Below, in pieces: positions 50,080-62,029 of a stretch of DNA of 64,000 nt; the first letter of the stretch is position 1; each line of letters starts with the position of its first letter. The stretch is from Gordionus sp. m RMFG-2023 (Eukaryota > Nematomorpha > Gordioida > Chordodea > Parachordodidae), in assembly GCF_954871325.1 (NCBI RefSeq), contig NC_088777.1, positions 49,515,366 to 49,579,365 of the forward strand. Direction: 5' to 3'. The notes beneath the pieces were generated by a model. That model made no database searches. It saw nothing but the letters and a program-made list of their open reading frames with translations, and had not been told where the DNA came from. The position numbers and the translations under genes are program-made.

Positions 50080-50205
50080 TAGTTAACCCACTAATAGTCT
50101 CAAAAATATGCCTACGACTCCTAAAACCACTCAACCTATTAAATCATTGACAAAATAAACGCCTATTTAGTCATTCACGATCGTGATCTTAATCTTTATG
50201 ATGAT
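50080..50205 (+). pseudogene. Relic of an antistasin-like gene 3' end
   Basis: CTACGACTCCTAAAACCACT, then CAACCTATTAAATCATTG, resembles the end of gene 3 at 49828-49870 (CTACGACTGTTAAGACC, AAACTACTAAATCATTG) and the sequence after it. It looks like a duplicated and decayed tail, a fourth family member. Confidence 0.5.
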
Positions 50206-50865
50206 AGTGATAATAAATAATAACTCATCTTCCTTCAAAATATTGCTCTTTACTTTTATAAAAAAAATTTGTATCAAGATATTTTATTTATAATTAATGT
50301 ATCTGTGGGAAACTTTGATGAGATCTATAAATTTTTAACCCCCATAATTAAATTCAGATAATGTATGATTAAAAGTATAAAGTCTAGATACCACACTGAA
50401 CGATCTTGAGAAATTTTGCTGGAAAAATATTTCGCAATGGTAAATTTAAATGTAATTAACATGGTCTTGTGGGTTTCCTTGCGGATACAAAAAGGCGGGG
50501 TGATTATGCCAGGAGGGGCCTTGCAAAATTCAAGACGTTCTTATCTGGATGGCTGAATGAAATAAAACGAAAGATAATTTCTAATTAGATATTTTGTTTT
50601 AAAAAAAAATAATTCGCAGAGAATTCGCGCCAACGACGAATAAGCGGTAACATCAATTTGGCGCCAATAATATATAAATAAAATCATCATTTGATTGGTC
50701 TAACGTTTGATTCCTTTTTTAAGGATAATTTTTTTTTTACCTTCTTCATAATTTCGAATTCGAATAATTAATAAATATTTATAAACATTTGTTTTAATTT
50801 TAAAAAGAAAATTATAAATTAATTATTAGATTTTTTTTTGTATAGCGATTCCAAATTGTGAGTTA

Positions 50866-51082
50866 ATTTAGTTAAACGGCTCATTTTGAGCCGGTTTTTA
50901 AAAACGGCTAACTCAATATTTCATCTAGAATAATATTTCGCAAGCCTGAAGATTTTGTCTGCAGAAGGAACAAAGGTTTGGATATCTACTAAATCTCGAG
51001 ACATAGGCAATATTTTTCTGGCTAAAATATTGAGTTAGCCGTTTTTAAAAATCCGCTCGAATCGAGCCGTTTAACAAGACTA
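50866..51082 (+). mobile_element. hAT-like MITE family A, full copy with 8-bp duplication
   Basis: It starts near TAGTTAAACGGCTCATTTTG and ends GAGCCGTTTAACAAGACTA. The flanks GTGAGTTA (50858-50865) and GTGAGTGA (51083-51090) agree at 7 of 8 bases. This is the clearest target duplication for the family. Confidence 0.88.
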
Positions 51083-51089
51083 GTGAGTG

Positions 51090-53650
51090 AGTATTTAGTT
51101 ATTGAAAGCAAAAAAAGAAAGTTTAGAGGGAAAATCTTTAAAAAGAGAAGAAAAAAGATTAAATGGATTTTCCGATCAAATTTTACCCATAAAAAATCCA
51201 AATTTTTCCTAATTTTCAAGCTTAAATAAAAAATCCTTCAATGATGAAAAAAATTATGAGCTGATCTTAGAAGATTTTCTTCAAACTCAAAAATTTAGGA
51301 GGCTTAAAAGTTGAGTAATAAAATTATGTTATATATATATATCATATGTAAATAATTTATTTATTAAAAAAAATTAAAATATAAACAAGGAACAAAATCA
51401 AACATTTTGTCCTTTTTTTAATAATTAAAAACTTGAGAAAACGTTTTACCAATTTGGCGCTAGAATGCATTTATACTCTTTACTTTCACAGCTGTTTTTT
51501 TATTTTTATAAATTTACTTTTCGTTACCTTTACCCTATCTTTAATGTAGCTGTCCTAAGTTGTTTGTTGGATACTTCTATCAAAGATAAACGGAAAGAAA
51601 AAAATAATATTCTATTCCTTTTTATTATTTTCTTTTATTTTTGCCAACAATATTTAAAACTTTTTACAAACATTCCAGATTACTATATCCGCGTTAAGAT
51701 CTCTGCTATCTGTTACCTCTAATATTTATCGCCCCCACCAATGTCATATTGGTATGGCAATGGAGAATTAATTGACAAGCAAAGGTTTTAATTTCAATGA
51801 AGCCGCCATTTTAAATCAAAGTTTGTAACGAAGCACAACCAAACACAAACTAGTCTCAGATCTGTTGTGGTATTATGGATGGCATATAACATGGCTCGTT
51901 GAACTATAAAACCCGAATTTGCTCCTTTAAAAAAAACGTGATGATAACTTAGGATGAGTTGGGCAGATCCTCCGGGAAAAGAATTTAGATACAGATTCTT
52001 TATAAAAAAAACTGATCTCTTTTATACAGATAATAGTATCTTATTCAAAATATCAAGAAGATAAATGAGAGATACAATGTAATACACTTTTTATGAAATT
52101 ATCATTGCTAAATTAGAATGGTTAACATTTTTTATTATTTATTAGTGAAGAACATAACATGCTCCCCCAAAATCCCATCTTCAGATCGTGACGGGGCAGC
52201 GTCAAAGTCTTTTGGAGGCTAATGGAGGTCTAAAATGTTCCATACGGTCTGGGTCTAGAATAATATCATTGTCTCCTCGACTGGGTGTAAAAACCACCTA
52301 AAGAGGGATGTCAGGAGAGGCATCCGATTGTAAAAAACCTTGCTACAAAATCCCCTAATGATTAAATCAAAGGGAAAACTGGCCAACCTGGAAATCACCA
52401 TTAAGCGGGATAGAAGAACATAACATACGCATAAAATAAGAATGGATATTTAAAATAATTAATTTAATAAAGAATTAATTATTTTAATCAGGCTTTTTAA
52501 TATTCGTTAACGCATATTCATAATAGGAGTTGAAATATTAATTTGCAATAGTTTATTTAAAATTTATTTCTTTAAAGATAATCACCAATGGAAGGATAAT
52601 AATTAAGCATTTTCTAACATATTTCGACGGTTTTTAAGATAATTTAAAACCTCGCTCAATATTATTTATATTATTTAACTCAGCGACACTTGTTTCACTA
52701 AAAGAAAAATAATCAACATTTTCTATATTAGATATTTAATCTATTGGTATTATAGTTATAGTTTGAGCTTGTTTATACTACTACTACTAAATTTAGGGCT
52801 TCTTCTAATAATATATTTGGAAAGTATTCTTTTTTAACATCTGACTATATCCATAACTTCTTAAAATATGGATGCAATTATAATGCCAAAAAAAGGCTCT
52901 AAGGAAAAAAATTACCCAAAACTTTTGCCTATATACCATCTTGGATAGCTTTTAATAAAGGGAGACAATTTTACAAACTTGAATTTTAAAGTTTACCCAA
53001 CTCCCTTTTAACCACAAATAGTAATTGGCACTAATTTTCCATAAAATGTACCACTCTACCATTCTAAACTGGGCTTGTAAAAAAATTTACTTCTGCGTGC
53101 TTGAGCCGGACCTGATCAAAAAATCCAGGCCCATCAAGGTTCTCTGTAACTCAGTTCTATAGTTTAAATTTGGAAATGGGACAAAATTTGACATAATTTG
53201 GCTACCCTGCAAAACCAACAGATTGTAAGCTACCTTTTTTTTCGAGTTGTGAAGAAAAAAAAAGGATTAGTTTAGTATATCCGAATTATATATATATTTA
53301 AAGTATTAGGTATATGTTTTATTTTATTTTATCACTTAAGTGAATCTTGGCAAAAATAAAAAGGATATAAATGTACCAATAAAAAAAATATATATGATAA
53401 ATTCACAGCTTGATTATTGAACTGTTCTATTTAATTTCTTAAAATGAGAAAATCGACTCTTAAAGTTTCAAAGATATATTAATTTATATTATGGATAAAT
53501 AATATTAGGTTTAAAGCAAAATTAAAATCTTTCTATATACATGAAACACAATTTGATTTTCGCACATTAGATAATTCGCAATATCCCGCTATTTTTCTGT
53601 TAAAAAAAATTTTGAGCAAGTGAACTAATGATAATTGCTTCATGACTTGT
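51090..53650. other. AT-rich stretch, possible LINE-like remnant
   Basis: 52150-52420 is GC-richer, with a reading such as FHTVWV and RDVRRGIRL that may be an old LINE 5' region, but it is too short to assign. A patch at 53070-53160 carries GGGCTTG and CCGGACCTGATC words like those in the Helitron interior. No gene is seen. Confidence 0.35.
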
Positions 53651-53656
53651 TCTAAA

Positions 53657-56600
53657 CTAATTATTCGTTAATTCGTGATGTGATTCGTCGTTGCCAATCA
53701 AGGGGTTTTCGACAAAATTCCTGTAAGTTTTAACTCGCTTCCATTCACCCGTGGCGTAATTCATTTGAAAAAATATTTGGGCCACCATTATAGACCTGGT
53801 GATAAGGGAGTTGGCGATGTTCAAAGCCGCGTCCGAACTTGTTTGGTGGGATAGGTTGACCTCTTCGAGTCTCTCGCTGAGTTTGATAGACAGAACGTGC
53901 CCTTGATTGGGACAAGGATTATCTCAAAAAAAATTATATATATATATTCATTTTAAAACCGTAAAATAGCGAATTTTCAAATTATATTTTAATTGGAAAT
54001 GGCAAAGAACAAATCAATCGATAATTGCAATCAATTTTATCATAAACTATTAGAATCAAGCAAAATAAATAAAAAATATATCAAATTCAAACAAATTCCT
54101 TAATTCTTCGAAGAAGAAAAAAAATCAGGACCGAAACTGGAGATATTTAACTTAATTATTGAAAAAAAAACCTCTGATCCCCGACATGAACGCTAGGATT
54201 AGAGCCTTTTCTGGAGCCGAGACTTTGTTGGCATCCTTAAAAATTTCTTGGGCGTGGGCTATTTGCTCGGACTGTTTTAGAAACAATAATTTCATATTAT
54301 ATTATATAAAATGAAAGATAACTAAAAGCAGGGTTCTGGACCCGAATTCGTGTTCAGAAATTTAACAGATAAAACAGAGACCGATTCATGACCAACCCAT
54401 AGAACCCGTATAGACCTACGGGGGAGTTCGATCTCTTTAAAAAATGTGGTTTTCGATTAATTCTGTTATCAAATTTGCGCTAAACGGAGTTTAAAATTCC
54501 TGAACCCTGAATAAAAGAAACAAATTTTTTTTTCTACCGTGAGCTTTAACAGATTAGGGTTGTTGATGTTAATAGGAACCGATTTATTAGCATCTGTATA
54601 ATATTTTTAAAAAAAACATAATTAACAATAGAAGTAAGATTTTTTTTTTAAAAATCTACATATAAAAATGACAATAGTATCTTTGTTAGAGTCATTACCA
54701 GATACCAAATTGGTATTGAGGTCCTCGCTATCGATATTGTTACTCGTGTTTATATTGCTCGGGCTATTGGTATTATCGGGTGCCTGGGCGACGTTGGGGT
54801 TGTTAACGATGATATTGGAATAACTTTTATAGGAAGCAGCGGCTAAATTATCTGGCACCTGACTATTTTGTTTCATCTGTACATTGCCAGCATTCGAAAA
54901 ATTACTGAGGGCTGCCACGTGATTAGGATTCAACTTACATACATAATTATTTTGTTTAAAAAATTATATACATAAATATATAGTGATGTGTTAATTTTCC
55001 AATTTCAAATCATTTTTTCGAGCGCGCTTATTTAAATTTTAAAAATCTGATTTTACCGGAAAGGTATTTAGAGAAGAGAAGAAGAAGAGAAGAGAAGAGA
55101 AGAAGAGAGAAGAGAAGAGAAGAAGAAGAAGAAGAGAAGAGAAGAGAAGAGAAGAGAAGAGAAGAAGAAGAAGAAGAAGAAGAAGAAGAAGAGAAGAGAA
55201 GAAGAAGAAGAGAAGAGAAGAAGAAGAAGAGAAGAGAAGAAGAAGAAGAAGAAGAGAAGAGAAGAAGAAGAAGAAGAAGAAGAAGAAGAGAAGAAGAAGA
55301 AGAGAAGAGAAGAAGAAGAAGAAGAAGAAGAAGAGAAGAGAAGAGAAGAAGAGAAGAGAAGAAGAAAGAGAAGAAGAAGAGAAGAAGAAGAGAAGAGAAG
55401 AGAAGAGAAGAAAACGCTCTTAAAATATGATTTTAAAATTGTAAAAAAAAATAACACATAACCGCTAACATATATATAAAAGGTATCATTAAATAAAATA
55501 CTGATTTATCTAAATAAATCACATTACTCACTGTATGCACGTCGAAGAAGGGTGCAGGGTTGTGCGATCCACCAGGGTTATTAGTTTGAAGATTGAAATT
55601 AAAACTGATATCGTCTAAAACATATTAAAATAATGCAAAAGAATAATAATCTATAATTTGGTGCTTTGTTATAATTTAAAAAAAAAAGGCGTAATTTTAA
55701 AAATCGTTAGGCAGGATTAAATATTTTTTCGGGAGAGTCTCCTTTGATCGTAAGATTTTGAATTGTAATTTTCCGTCCATTTTGATTATTAATATGAATT
55801 TTTTTTTATGCGGTTAATTATTCGATTTATGCGTTTATTTAATATATACGTAGTGTTGCCTAAATGGCTCGATTTGAGCCGATTTTTAAAAAACGGCTAG
55901 CTATATATCTTAGGCCATAAGCCTCGAGATTTAGGCCGCATTCATAGTGGATCCGATCCGACACGATTTAACAGCTGGTCGATTTTTAAAAATCGGTTTA
56001 TGAGAATCAATTTTTCTTTATTAAAACCAATATTTCTTAGGTTATTATCATGTATAGAATTAAAGATAAAATTAATGTTATTTAATAAAAAAAAAATTGA
56101 TCTCATAAATATATTTTAAAAATCGATCAGCTGTTAAATCGTGTCGGATCGGATCCACTATGAATGCGGCCTTAAGCGATCAGATTTCCAAACCTTTGTG
56201 CCCATCTATGATCAAAATTTTCGGGCTTTGTGGGTAATAATTTTCTGGGTAAAATATTGAGTTTGCCGTTTTTAGGGAATCGGCTCGAATCGAGCCGTTT
56301 AACAACGCTAATATATGAGATCTTTACGATCTACGATCATAGTTAGGCAGATCGTGTTTACCGATTTCACATTCGATTCAAAAGTGCGCACAAACTAAGC
56401 GTTTCGTTTCAAACGTTGCGTTGCAAGCGCAAATAATGCATTACAAATGGCCTAGTGCAAATTGGTAAAATTACCGTCATGGCGTTAGCAACCATTTTAA
56501 TCTCAATACTTTTTTTCGGAGTTGTTAAAAGATACTTTTTAAATGGATCTAGATACAGATACATCGTCTAAAATAATATCTAGATATACAGGTATTTTAA

Positions 56601-59502
56601 TCAAAAATCTATCTAGATACAGATACCACATTTTTATATCTAAATACAGGATCTAGATACTTTAACAACTCTGCTTTTTTTTATTATTCTTTGCTTTGTA
56701 ATATTATATAAAAAATGTAATATAAATAACTTACTTATAATCCAAAAAAAAAGGAATATTTTGAAAAATTTTGAAAATTAAAGAAATAAGAAGGCAGACG
56801 ATAATATAATTTTAAAAAACAAATCCATTTTTTAAAAAAAACTTATTTAAAATTATGAATCGACGGATATTAATAAAAAGACAACCTCAATTTAAACAAG
56901 GAACGCGTTACGTTTTATTTTTAATTTAAAAATTACGGCAAAACGCAAACGCTCAATTTGTGCGCGCTATAATGTAGTCCTGTCTAATGAATAGCTTTAA
57001 CAAAAAAAAAGTGGGAGGGTAAAAATGACTTTGAAATAATAAATAAAAAAATTAATTTTATTTTAGAAAATTTTTTTCCGATATATTATTTATTCAAACA
57101 AACAAAAAAAAAATTGGCCTAAAAAACTTAGATGAGCGATTTTGGAAGGAAAGCGAATATAAAAATATTTGTCCAAGATTCAAATTAAATGAATATGAAA
57201 TGATTGCTAAGTTTCGACAATAGAAGTTATTCCTATTGCAAAGTTTAAAAAATTTCCTCAACAGTGGAGTTTAGAGATTTCGGGCCGGGTCGAGCTTAAA
57301 TTTTTAAATATGATATCGTTACATTTTGTCAAATAAATTTAATATATTATTTTAAAATTCTTGCAAGAAACAAGAGCGAACATTTTTTTTATTTGTAGAA
57401 TATATTTTTAAAATTTTTTCTATATTTAAATTAAATTCGGGCCGGGCCGAGCGGTTTTTATTTCGGGTGGGACTTTTCGAGACAAATAAAAAAATCCGTT
57501 CGGGATAGGGTCGGATCGGGCTTGGGAAATTAGGTCCGATGCAAATCACTAGTGTGGATATTTTATGCTGCATGAATGTCGAGTGTGAAAGGGGTTTTCA
57601 TCTTATGATTTTGATCATTTTAGATTCAAGCAAGTTTAAAGAGTAATAGAATTTGTAAAATTTAATTTTCATAAATATTAATGGATCATGGATCAAAGTA
57701 GGGAAAAGGAAAAATAGCAGTGAATGAAATCTTTCCAAAAAAAAAATACAGCTCAAGAAAAGGAAGAAATGAAAGATAAATGGAAAATTTGTTTTAAATT
57801 CATATTTATATATATATTTTAATTTATATAGATATTGGTGGCATTAAATTTTTTACATTATTTTTAAAATATCATATAAATAGAGAATTTATTCATATTG
57901 ATAATAATTTTATATACATATATATACCATATTTTAGATAATATATATAAAATAATCACAGCTCCTCCCAACTCTTCGTAAATTTTTAAGGAATATACCA
58001 TTGGTGATGAGTAAAATAAAATCAGACAAAACTAGACTATAAAACATAGCTATTTTAAATATTTATAAGATGGCATAATTTCAACAAGAAAGTGCCCAGG
58101 TAATAGAGCACCCCCTCCCCCAGAAGCTGAGGTTCTAAAAATCATAAGTTCCTGAATGGGTGGGGGGGGGGGATTATATGACACTGAATGTAAACAATAA
58201 TTTCAAAAGGGTAATGTATACAAATATTTTGTTAAAGTTTTAAAAAATATATATTATTTGGTTTTAACCTAGCTTTCTTCGTTTTTTTGCGTCTTTTGTA
58301 GTTAGAGGTTGTTCAGATATATCCAATAACTAAAAAAGTAGAGAAGAAAAAAAAATGTAATTTGCAGTTGACAAATATGATCTTGTTTTAACGTCATATT
58401 TACAAATTATTTCCTAAAATCTTTATAAAGAAAACCATTTGAATTTTAACATTAGATAGTAAAATTGCTTGGCCAAATATAATATAGAAAAATCAATAAA
58501 TATAAAATATTCTCACTTTAATTTTGCCACCTTCCTTTTTGGTTGTGCTTAATGTTTGCTTGGTAACTTTACTGGATGAATTTGTTGTTTGGGATTTGAA
58601 TTTAAGGTCTAAGAATTGAGATGCTGCAAGAATTAACAATTTATATTATGAATATTTTTTTTATTAAATAAAATTTTATATATATATAATTAAATTATTT
58701 ATAAAGTGATATCAAAAACCTTCAGATTTGTTAGCAACCTTTGATTTTATTGGTATTAATGCACCCATTGGATTCTTTGATTTGGCCTGAATGTGTGCAT
58801 CAGATGCTAATAACATATTAACACAATTTAAAAGGGTTAAAACTAAATTACCTTTCTGCAGCATTTCAGCCCTTAAAATTGCTGATTTTGGTTTTCTTTT
58901 CAATGCAAAATATTTTGTATAAGTTGGTTGATAGCCAGTTATTGATTGTAATGCATTTTTATTTAAATATAAACTTTCTAAAGGAAGTAAGGATGGAGTA
59001 ACATTATGATTTACTGGATTGCTATCTATGATCTTTTGTACTAAAATGGCAATAGAATTTATTTTTCTAATAATTATCACTTTCTTCTAGTAAATTTGGA
59101 AAATATTCATCCATAACATCATTGTCAAAATTAATAATACCCTTTTCTGGATATGATTTTAATAATTTTGCTAAGGCTGAACACCATTGATCTGAACATT
59201 CTGATGCCACTTCAATAAATTGGTCAATCTCATTTTTCCACTTTAATAATTATAAAATGAATAATTTTAAAAAACGATTATTTTTATTTAACCTCTTCAA
59301 TATTTCTTCGTGATACATGCAATAACGAAAGGAGAAATTTAATTTTGACCTGCGGTTGAAAGTTATTTAATATAGTTGCAGCATTTGTTATAGTCTGGGG
59401 GTTTAAATGAGGGGATATAATTTTCGCCGACCAATGATCATCTAATTGCCCTAATTTGTTATGTAGCCATAAGGATAAATCAGCATCTCTTATGCTAGCC
59501 AT
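53657..59502 (-). CDS. NELFA: Negative elongation factor A (NELF-A), 11 exons, 517 aa
   Basis: NELF-A is the subunit of the nuclear NELF complex that binds RNA polymerase II and holds it in promoter-proximal pause. Exons (minus): 59502-59293, 59240-59081, 59040-58852, 58806-58720, 58623-58517, 58329-58269, 55614-55532, 54933-54699, 54593-54538, 54271-54172, 53922-53657. All phases match; the total is 1,554 nt against 528 aa for the human protein as I recall it. Matches to animal NELF-A run along the whole length: MASIRDADLSLWLHNKLG at the start, LYLNKNALQ and KRKPKSAILRAEMLQK (about 125-170), LLDISEQPLTTKDAKKRRKL (about 252-271), EIFKDANKVSAPEKALILAF (about 405), DNPCPNQGHV and MNYATGEWKR near the end. 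The Asn/Ser-rich middle replaces the Pro-rich linker. The intron 2 donor (GTGATA, 40-nt intron) and intron 10 donor (GTTTTT) are atypical. Intron 6 is 2.65 kb and full of MITEs. Confidence 0.95.
55069..55412. repeat. GAAGA-rich microsatellite in NELFA intron 7
   Basis: A polypurine tract of mixed GAAGA and GAGAA units, about 345 bp, entirely between exons 7 and 8. The minus-strand Ser/Leu/Phe frame over it is an artefact. Confidence 0.97.
55851..56310 (+). mobile_element. hAT-like MITE family A in NELFA intron 6, interrupted
   Basis: It runs from TAGTGTTGCCTAAATGGCTC to GAGCCGTTTAACAACGCTA. It is split by the element at 55934-56171, with TTA on both sides. Confidence 0.85.
55934..56171. mobile_element. 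Nested PIF/Harbinger-type MITE, near-perfect inverted ends
   Basis: 238 bp, beginning GGCCGCATTCATAGTGGATC and ending in the reverse complement. The inverted ends match for over 40 bp (continuing CGATCCGACACGATTTAACA and then GCTG). It is flanked by TTA (55931-55933 and 56172-56174). The near-perfect ends suggest a young insertion. It shares GGNNGCATTCANAGTGG with the element at 39604-39878. Confidence 0.88.
56384..56967 (-). mobile_element. MITE family B, longest copy, in NELFA intron 6
   Basis: The ends are GTGCGCACAAACTAAGCGTT and AACGCTCAATTTGTGCGCGC. The internal order matches 25480-25819 on the opposite strand. It is interrupted by the small element at 56519-56671. Confidence 0.75.
56519..56671. 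mobile_element. Small inverted-end element nested in MITE family B
   Basis: It starts GAGTTGTTAAAAGATAC and ends GATACTTTAACAACTC, with repeated ATCTAGATACAGATAC words inside. The ends resemble hAT-type MITEs. The flanks are T-rich and a duplication cannot be judged. Confidence 0.65.
57272..57551. mobile_element. hAT-like GC-rich MITE, family C, copy in NELFA intron 6
   Basis: It starts TAGAGATTTCGGGCCGGG and ends GTCCGATGCAAATCACTA, with CGGGCCGGGCCGAG blocks inside, like 7426-7796. The flanks GTGGAGTT and GTGTGGAT agree only partly, so it is older than the other copy. Confidence 0.75.
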
Positions 59503-59767
59503 CTGATTTGAAAACTTTGAAATCTATGAATGAATGCAATATAATTAAACCTATTTGTGATAGGTAAACACAGAATGACAGGTAAATTTTAAATTTATTT
59601 TAGAAACAGATTTTAAAAAGTTTACCATTTATAAATAAAGTCCATCTTAGTAAAAACATAGCTAAACATGTAAAATTGGTAAAATTATTATATAAGAATT
59701 GCTCATAACGATAAGCCAGTAAATAGATAAATAAAAAGTATTACTTTGTTTAACCTTATATTAATTT

Positions 59768-60135
59768 TCATATAAAAATAAGAGATCCATATACTATACC
59801 ATATACTATTTGGGTAATTATTTTTATTAGACCCGATGTTCTCGCAACTAGATTATTGTTTTGATACTTTAGTGATTTTGTGTCTAGTTTCCTTATCATT
59901 TCTTTATCTACTTGATCTAACGCAGGAGTAAGATTGAGTCTGAATTTGGAAGAAATGTCTTTTCCTTTATTGTCCACACCATCCGGATATTTGATCAAAG
60001 ATTCCTTTCAATGTTAGATAAATCCATGCTATACATAAATTGATCCCTCAATCTGGTATCAACGACAACATCCTTACCATAGTTACATTTGGCCCCCAGT
60101 AGAGTAAGTTTATAAATAAATTCCATTAATGGCTC
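59768..60135 (-). mobile_element. LTR-retrotransposon gag-like fossil fragment
   Basis: A short minus-strand remnant resembling the gag region of Ty3-type LTR elements (a KLTLLGAKCNYG-like piece followed by an LRDQF signature). It is broken, old and isolated; no LTRs, protease or polymerase are seen nearby. The assignment rests on one short signature. Confidence 0.35.
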
Positions 60136-60164
60136 TCCTTCCTTTTTTTAAAGTAGATTAAAGT

Positions 60165-60666
60165 TCATACGTGTTTAACAAAAGAACGAACGATAATAGC
60201 CTTGTCCCATGCACACCTTCTAGAAAACTTCGCAAAGGCAAAATGGTTAAGGTGATGAAATCCCTTAAATATCTTGATGTAACCATTAACAACAAAGAAG
60301 GCTGCAAGCAGAAACTTAAAATCCGTATACATAATGCCAGGGCACAATTTTATAAATTTTCAAATTGTGGAAAGCTAGATCGGTGTTTACAAAATTCCGA
60401 ATTTTTAATTCTGAATTATTCCAATTCTCCCCTATGGTGGAAACATCTGGTATATTGTCAAAACAGAGACCAGAAAATTGCAAACGTTCGTGAATAAATG
60501 TCTAAGAACAAAAACTGTCCTTTTACCCTTATATCATTTCGTATTAAAATCTTGGAAAAGGTCAAACCACACCCAATTACATGTGACAAAAAAAGAAGCA
60601 CTTAACTTTCTTTGCCCACATTTTAAGGAACAACAGTATCAATCGCCTGGTTACCGACTCCATTAA
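60165..60666 (+). mobile_element. LINE reverse transcriptase C-terminal fragment
   Basis: The frame reads VMKSLKYLDVTINNKEGCKQ, then KLKIRIHNARAQFYKF, which fits the FKYLGS...I..RI..A...F region after the LINE reverse-transcriptase core. A second, overlapping frame continues LQTFVNKCLRTKTVLLPLY, as LINE proteins do at this place, so one frameshift lies at about 60478. The rest of the element is absent. It borders the gag-like fossil on the left and the hAT fossil on the right. Confidence 0.7.
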
Positions 60667-60819
60667 CTGGTTATACTCATTTAATGGGAAAACGTACAAG
60701 TATAAGCAGTGACAAAGCGTCAAGTTTACTATTAGGAAAGCTATTTAAAAAAAAAAATTTTTTATTTTAGTCAAACTCAAACCATAAAATTAAGATTTAT
60801 AAATAAGTGGTATTCGCCT

Positions 60820-61805
60820 TTATTTTTTAGTAAAAATGATAGTACTGCATAAGTTATTGATAAATTTTAAATTTTTTAATAATTTTTTTTCAATCGAAAT
60901 CAAAGATAGATTTGATAATCGATTTTGGCTCATCCTGTTTCTGCAATAAGATTTGATTCGTTTTAAAGATGAAAAACTCCGTTCTGATTTGCTGTTCTTG
61001 AAGCCAAAGTTAAGATGAATTTGCATAATTTAAAAAACTCTTTAGAACTTTTCATCAAATCGGTGCATATTAAAATTCAAATATTTCATTAACTTTCTTT
61101 TTCTTTCTAAATTCAACATCCCGACACTACCTTTAATTCGGTTTCCAGCTTGTGTAAGTCGAAAAATTGAGAATAAGTGTCATTTAAATTATCTAATAAA
61201 TATTTTGGGAAATTTTGATTATTTGGAATTTACTAATATCTAACAATAATATTTTTTGGTATATATGAAATAGAATTAATCAAATCATTATGAATATCGC
61301 TTATTAGTCCAATAAAAACTGCACTATTTCTAAATGATGTTTCAATAGTAAATTTTCTTCCATGAGCAAATAAATTATTTCAATATAATTTTCTCTATTT
61401 ACTGAATTAGAAGATTCATCATCACCACGGAATACGAGCTCCTGAATTCCAAGAAAACATATAGAATTGATCAATATTTTCAATATTTTTCTATTTAATT
61501 TGACTTAAGAATTATGCTGTTTGATTAATATTTTGCGCATCATATCTATCATATTTTCAATATGATTTTGGCCAAATGTTTTAAATTGAATCATCGACTG
61601 CAAATGAGAGGTTGATTCTTCATGCCATTTAACTGCTTTGAAATATTATTCATATCCAAAAATTTTTTATCATACCAAACATATTTTTCCTTTGGGAATA
61701 ATAGGCCTAACCAAAAATATAGAGAATTAGAAAATTCACATCCAGTGAGCCATTCATATTTTTCATATTTATCGATAGAAAAATTACGGATGCAAGTTTA
61801 GATTT
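60820..61805 (-). pseudogene. Decayed hAT transposase (TTF-type zinc finger class)
   Basis: Read on the minus strand. Near 61800-61600 the TTF-type N-terminal region shows KYEWLTGCEFSNSLYFWLGL, then LFPKEKYVWYDKKFLDMNNI and, in a shifted frame, HEESTSHLQSM and FKTFGQNHIENM. Near 61450-61390 is GIQELVFRGDDESSNSVNRE. Near 61200 is SQFFDLHKLETELKV. The C-terminal hAT dimerisation region lies at 61026-60820 (SERSFSSLKRIKSYCRNRMS, QNRLSNLSLISIEKKLL). The order and spacing fit a hAT transposase of roughly 600 aa that has lost much of its middle. No terminal inverted repeats were found. It could be a distant source for the hAT-like MITEs here, but that is only inference. Confidence 0.75.
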
Positions 61806-61920
61806 TTTTTTTAAGTTTTGTAAAATTGGTTTTGGTCTTCCTTTTTCAATAATCAATTTTTTAGCATCAAAATTTATTGAGCTTAATGATAATCTATATT
61901 ATAATTTTCCGATGTCCTCA

Positions 61921-61996
61921 CTACGTCATCGTGACGTCATGTCATCGATACGTCATGTCATCGCTACGTCATGTCATCGTTATGTCATGTCATCGG
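61921..61996. repeat. 16-bp minisatellite (cgtcatgtcatcgNta)
   Basis: Four units of 16 bp with CGTCATGTCATCG cores, preceded by TGACGTCA. It is GC-richer than the flanks. Confidence 0.9.
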
Positions 61997-62029
61997 CTTT
62001 TATTTATTTATTTTTTTTTATTTGTTTAA

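Noticed and set aside
52150-52420. LINE 5' region
   Set aside because: It is GC-richer and faintly protein-like, but no motif is clear enough to assign.
55068-55457. 129-codon Ser/Leu/Phe frame
   Set aside because: It is the antisense of a purine-rich tract inside a NELFA intron.
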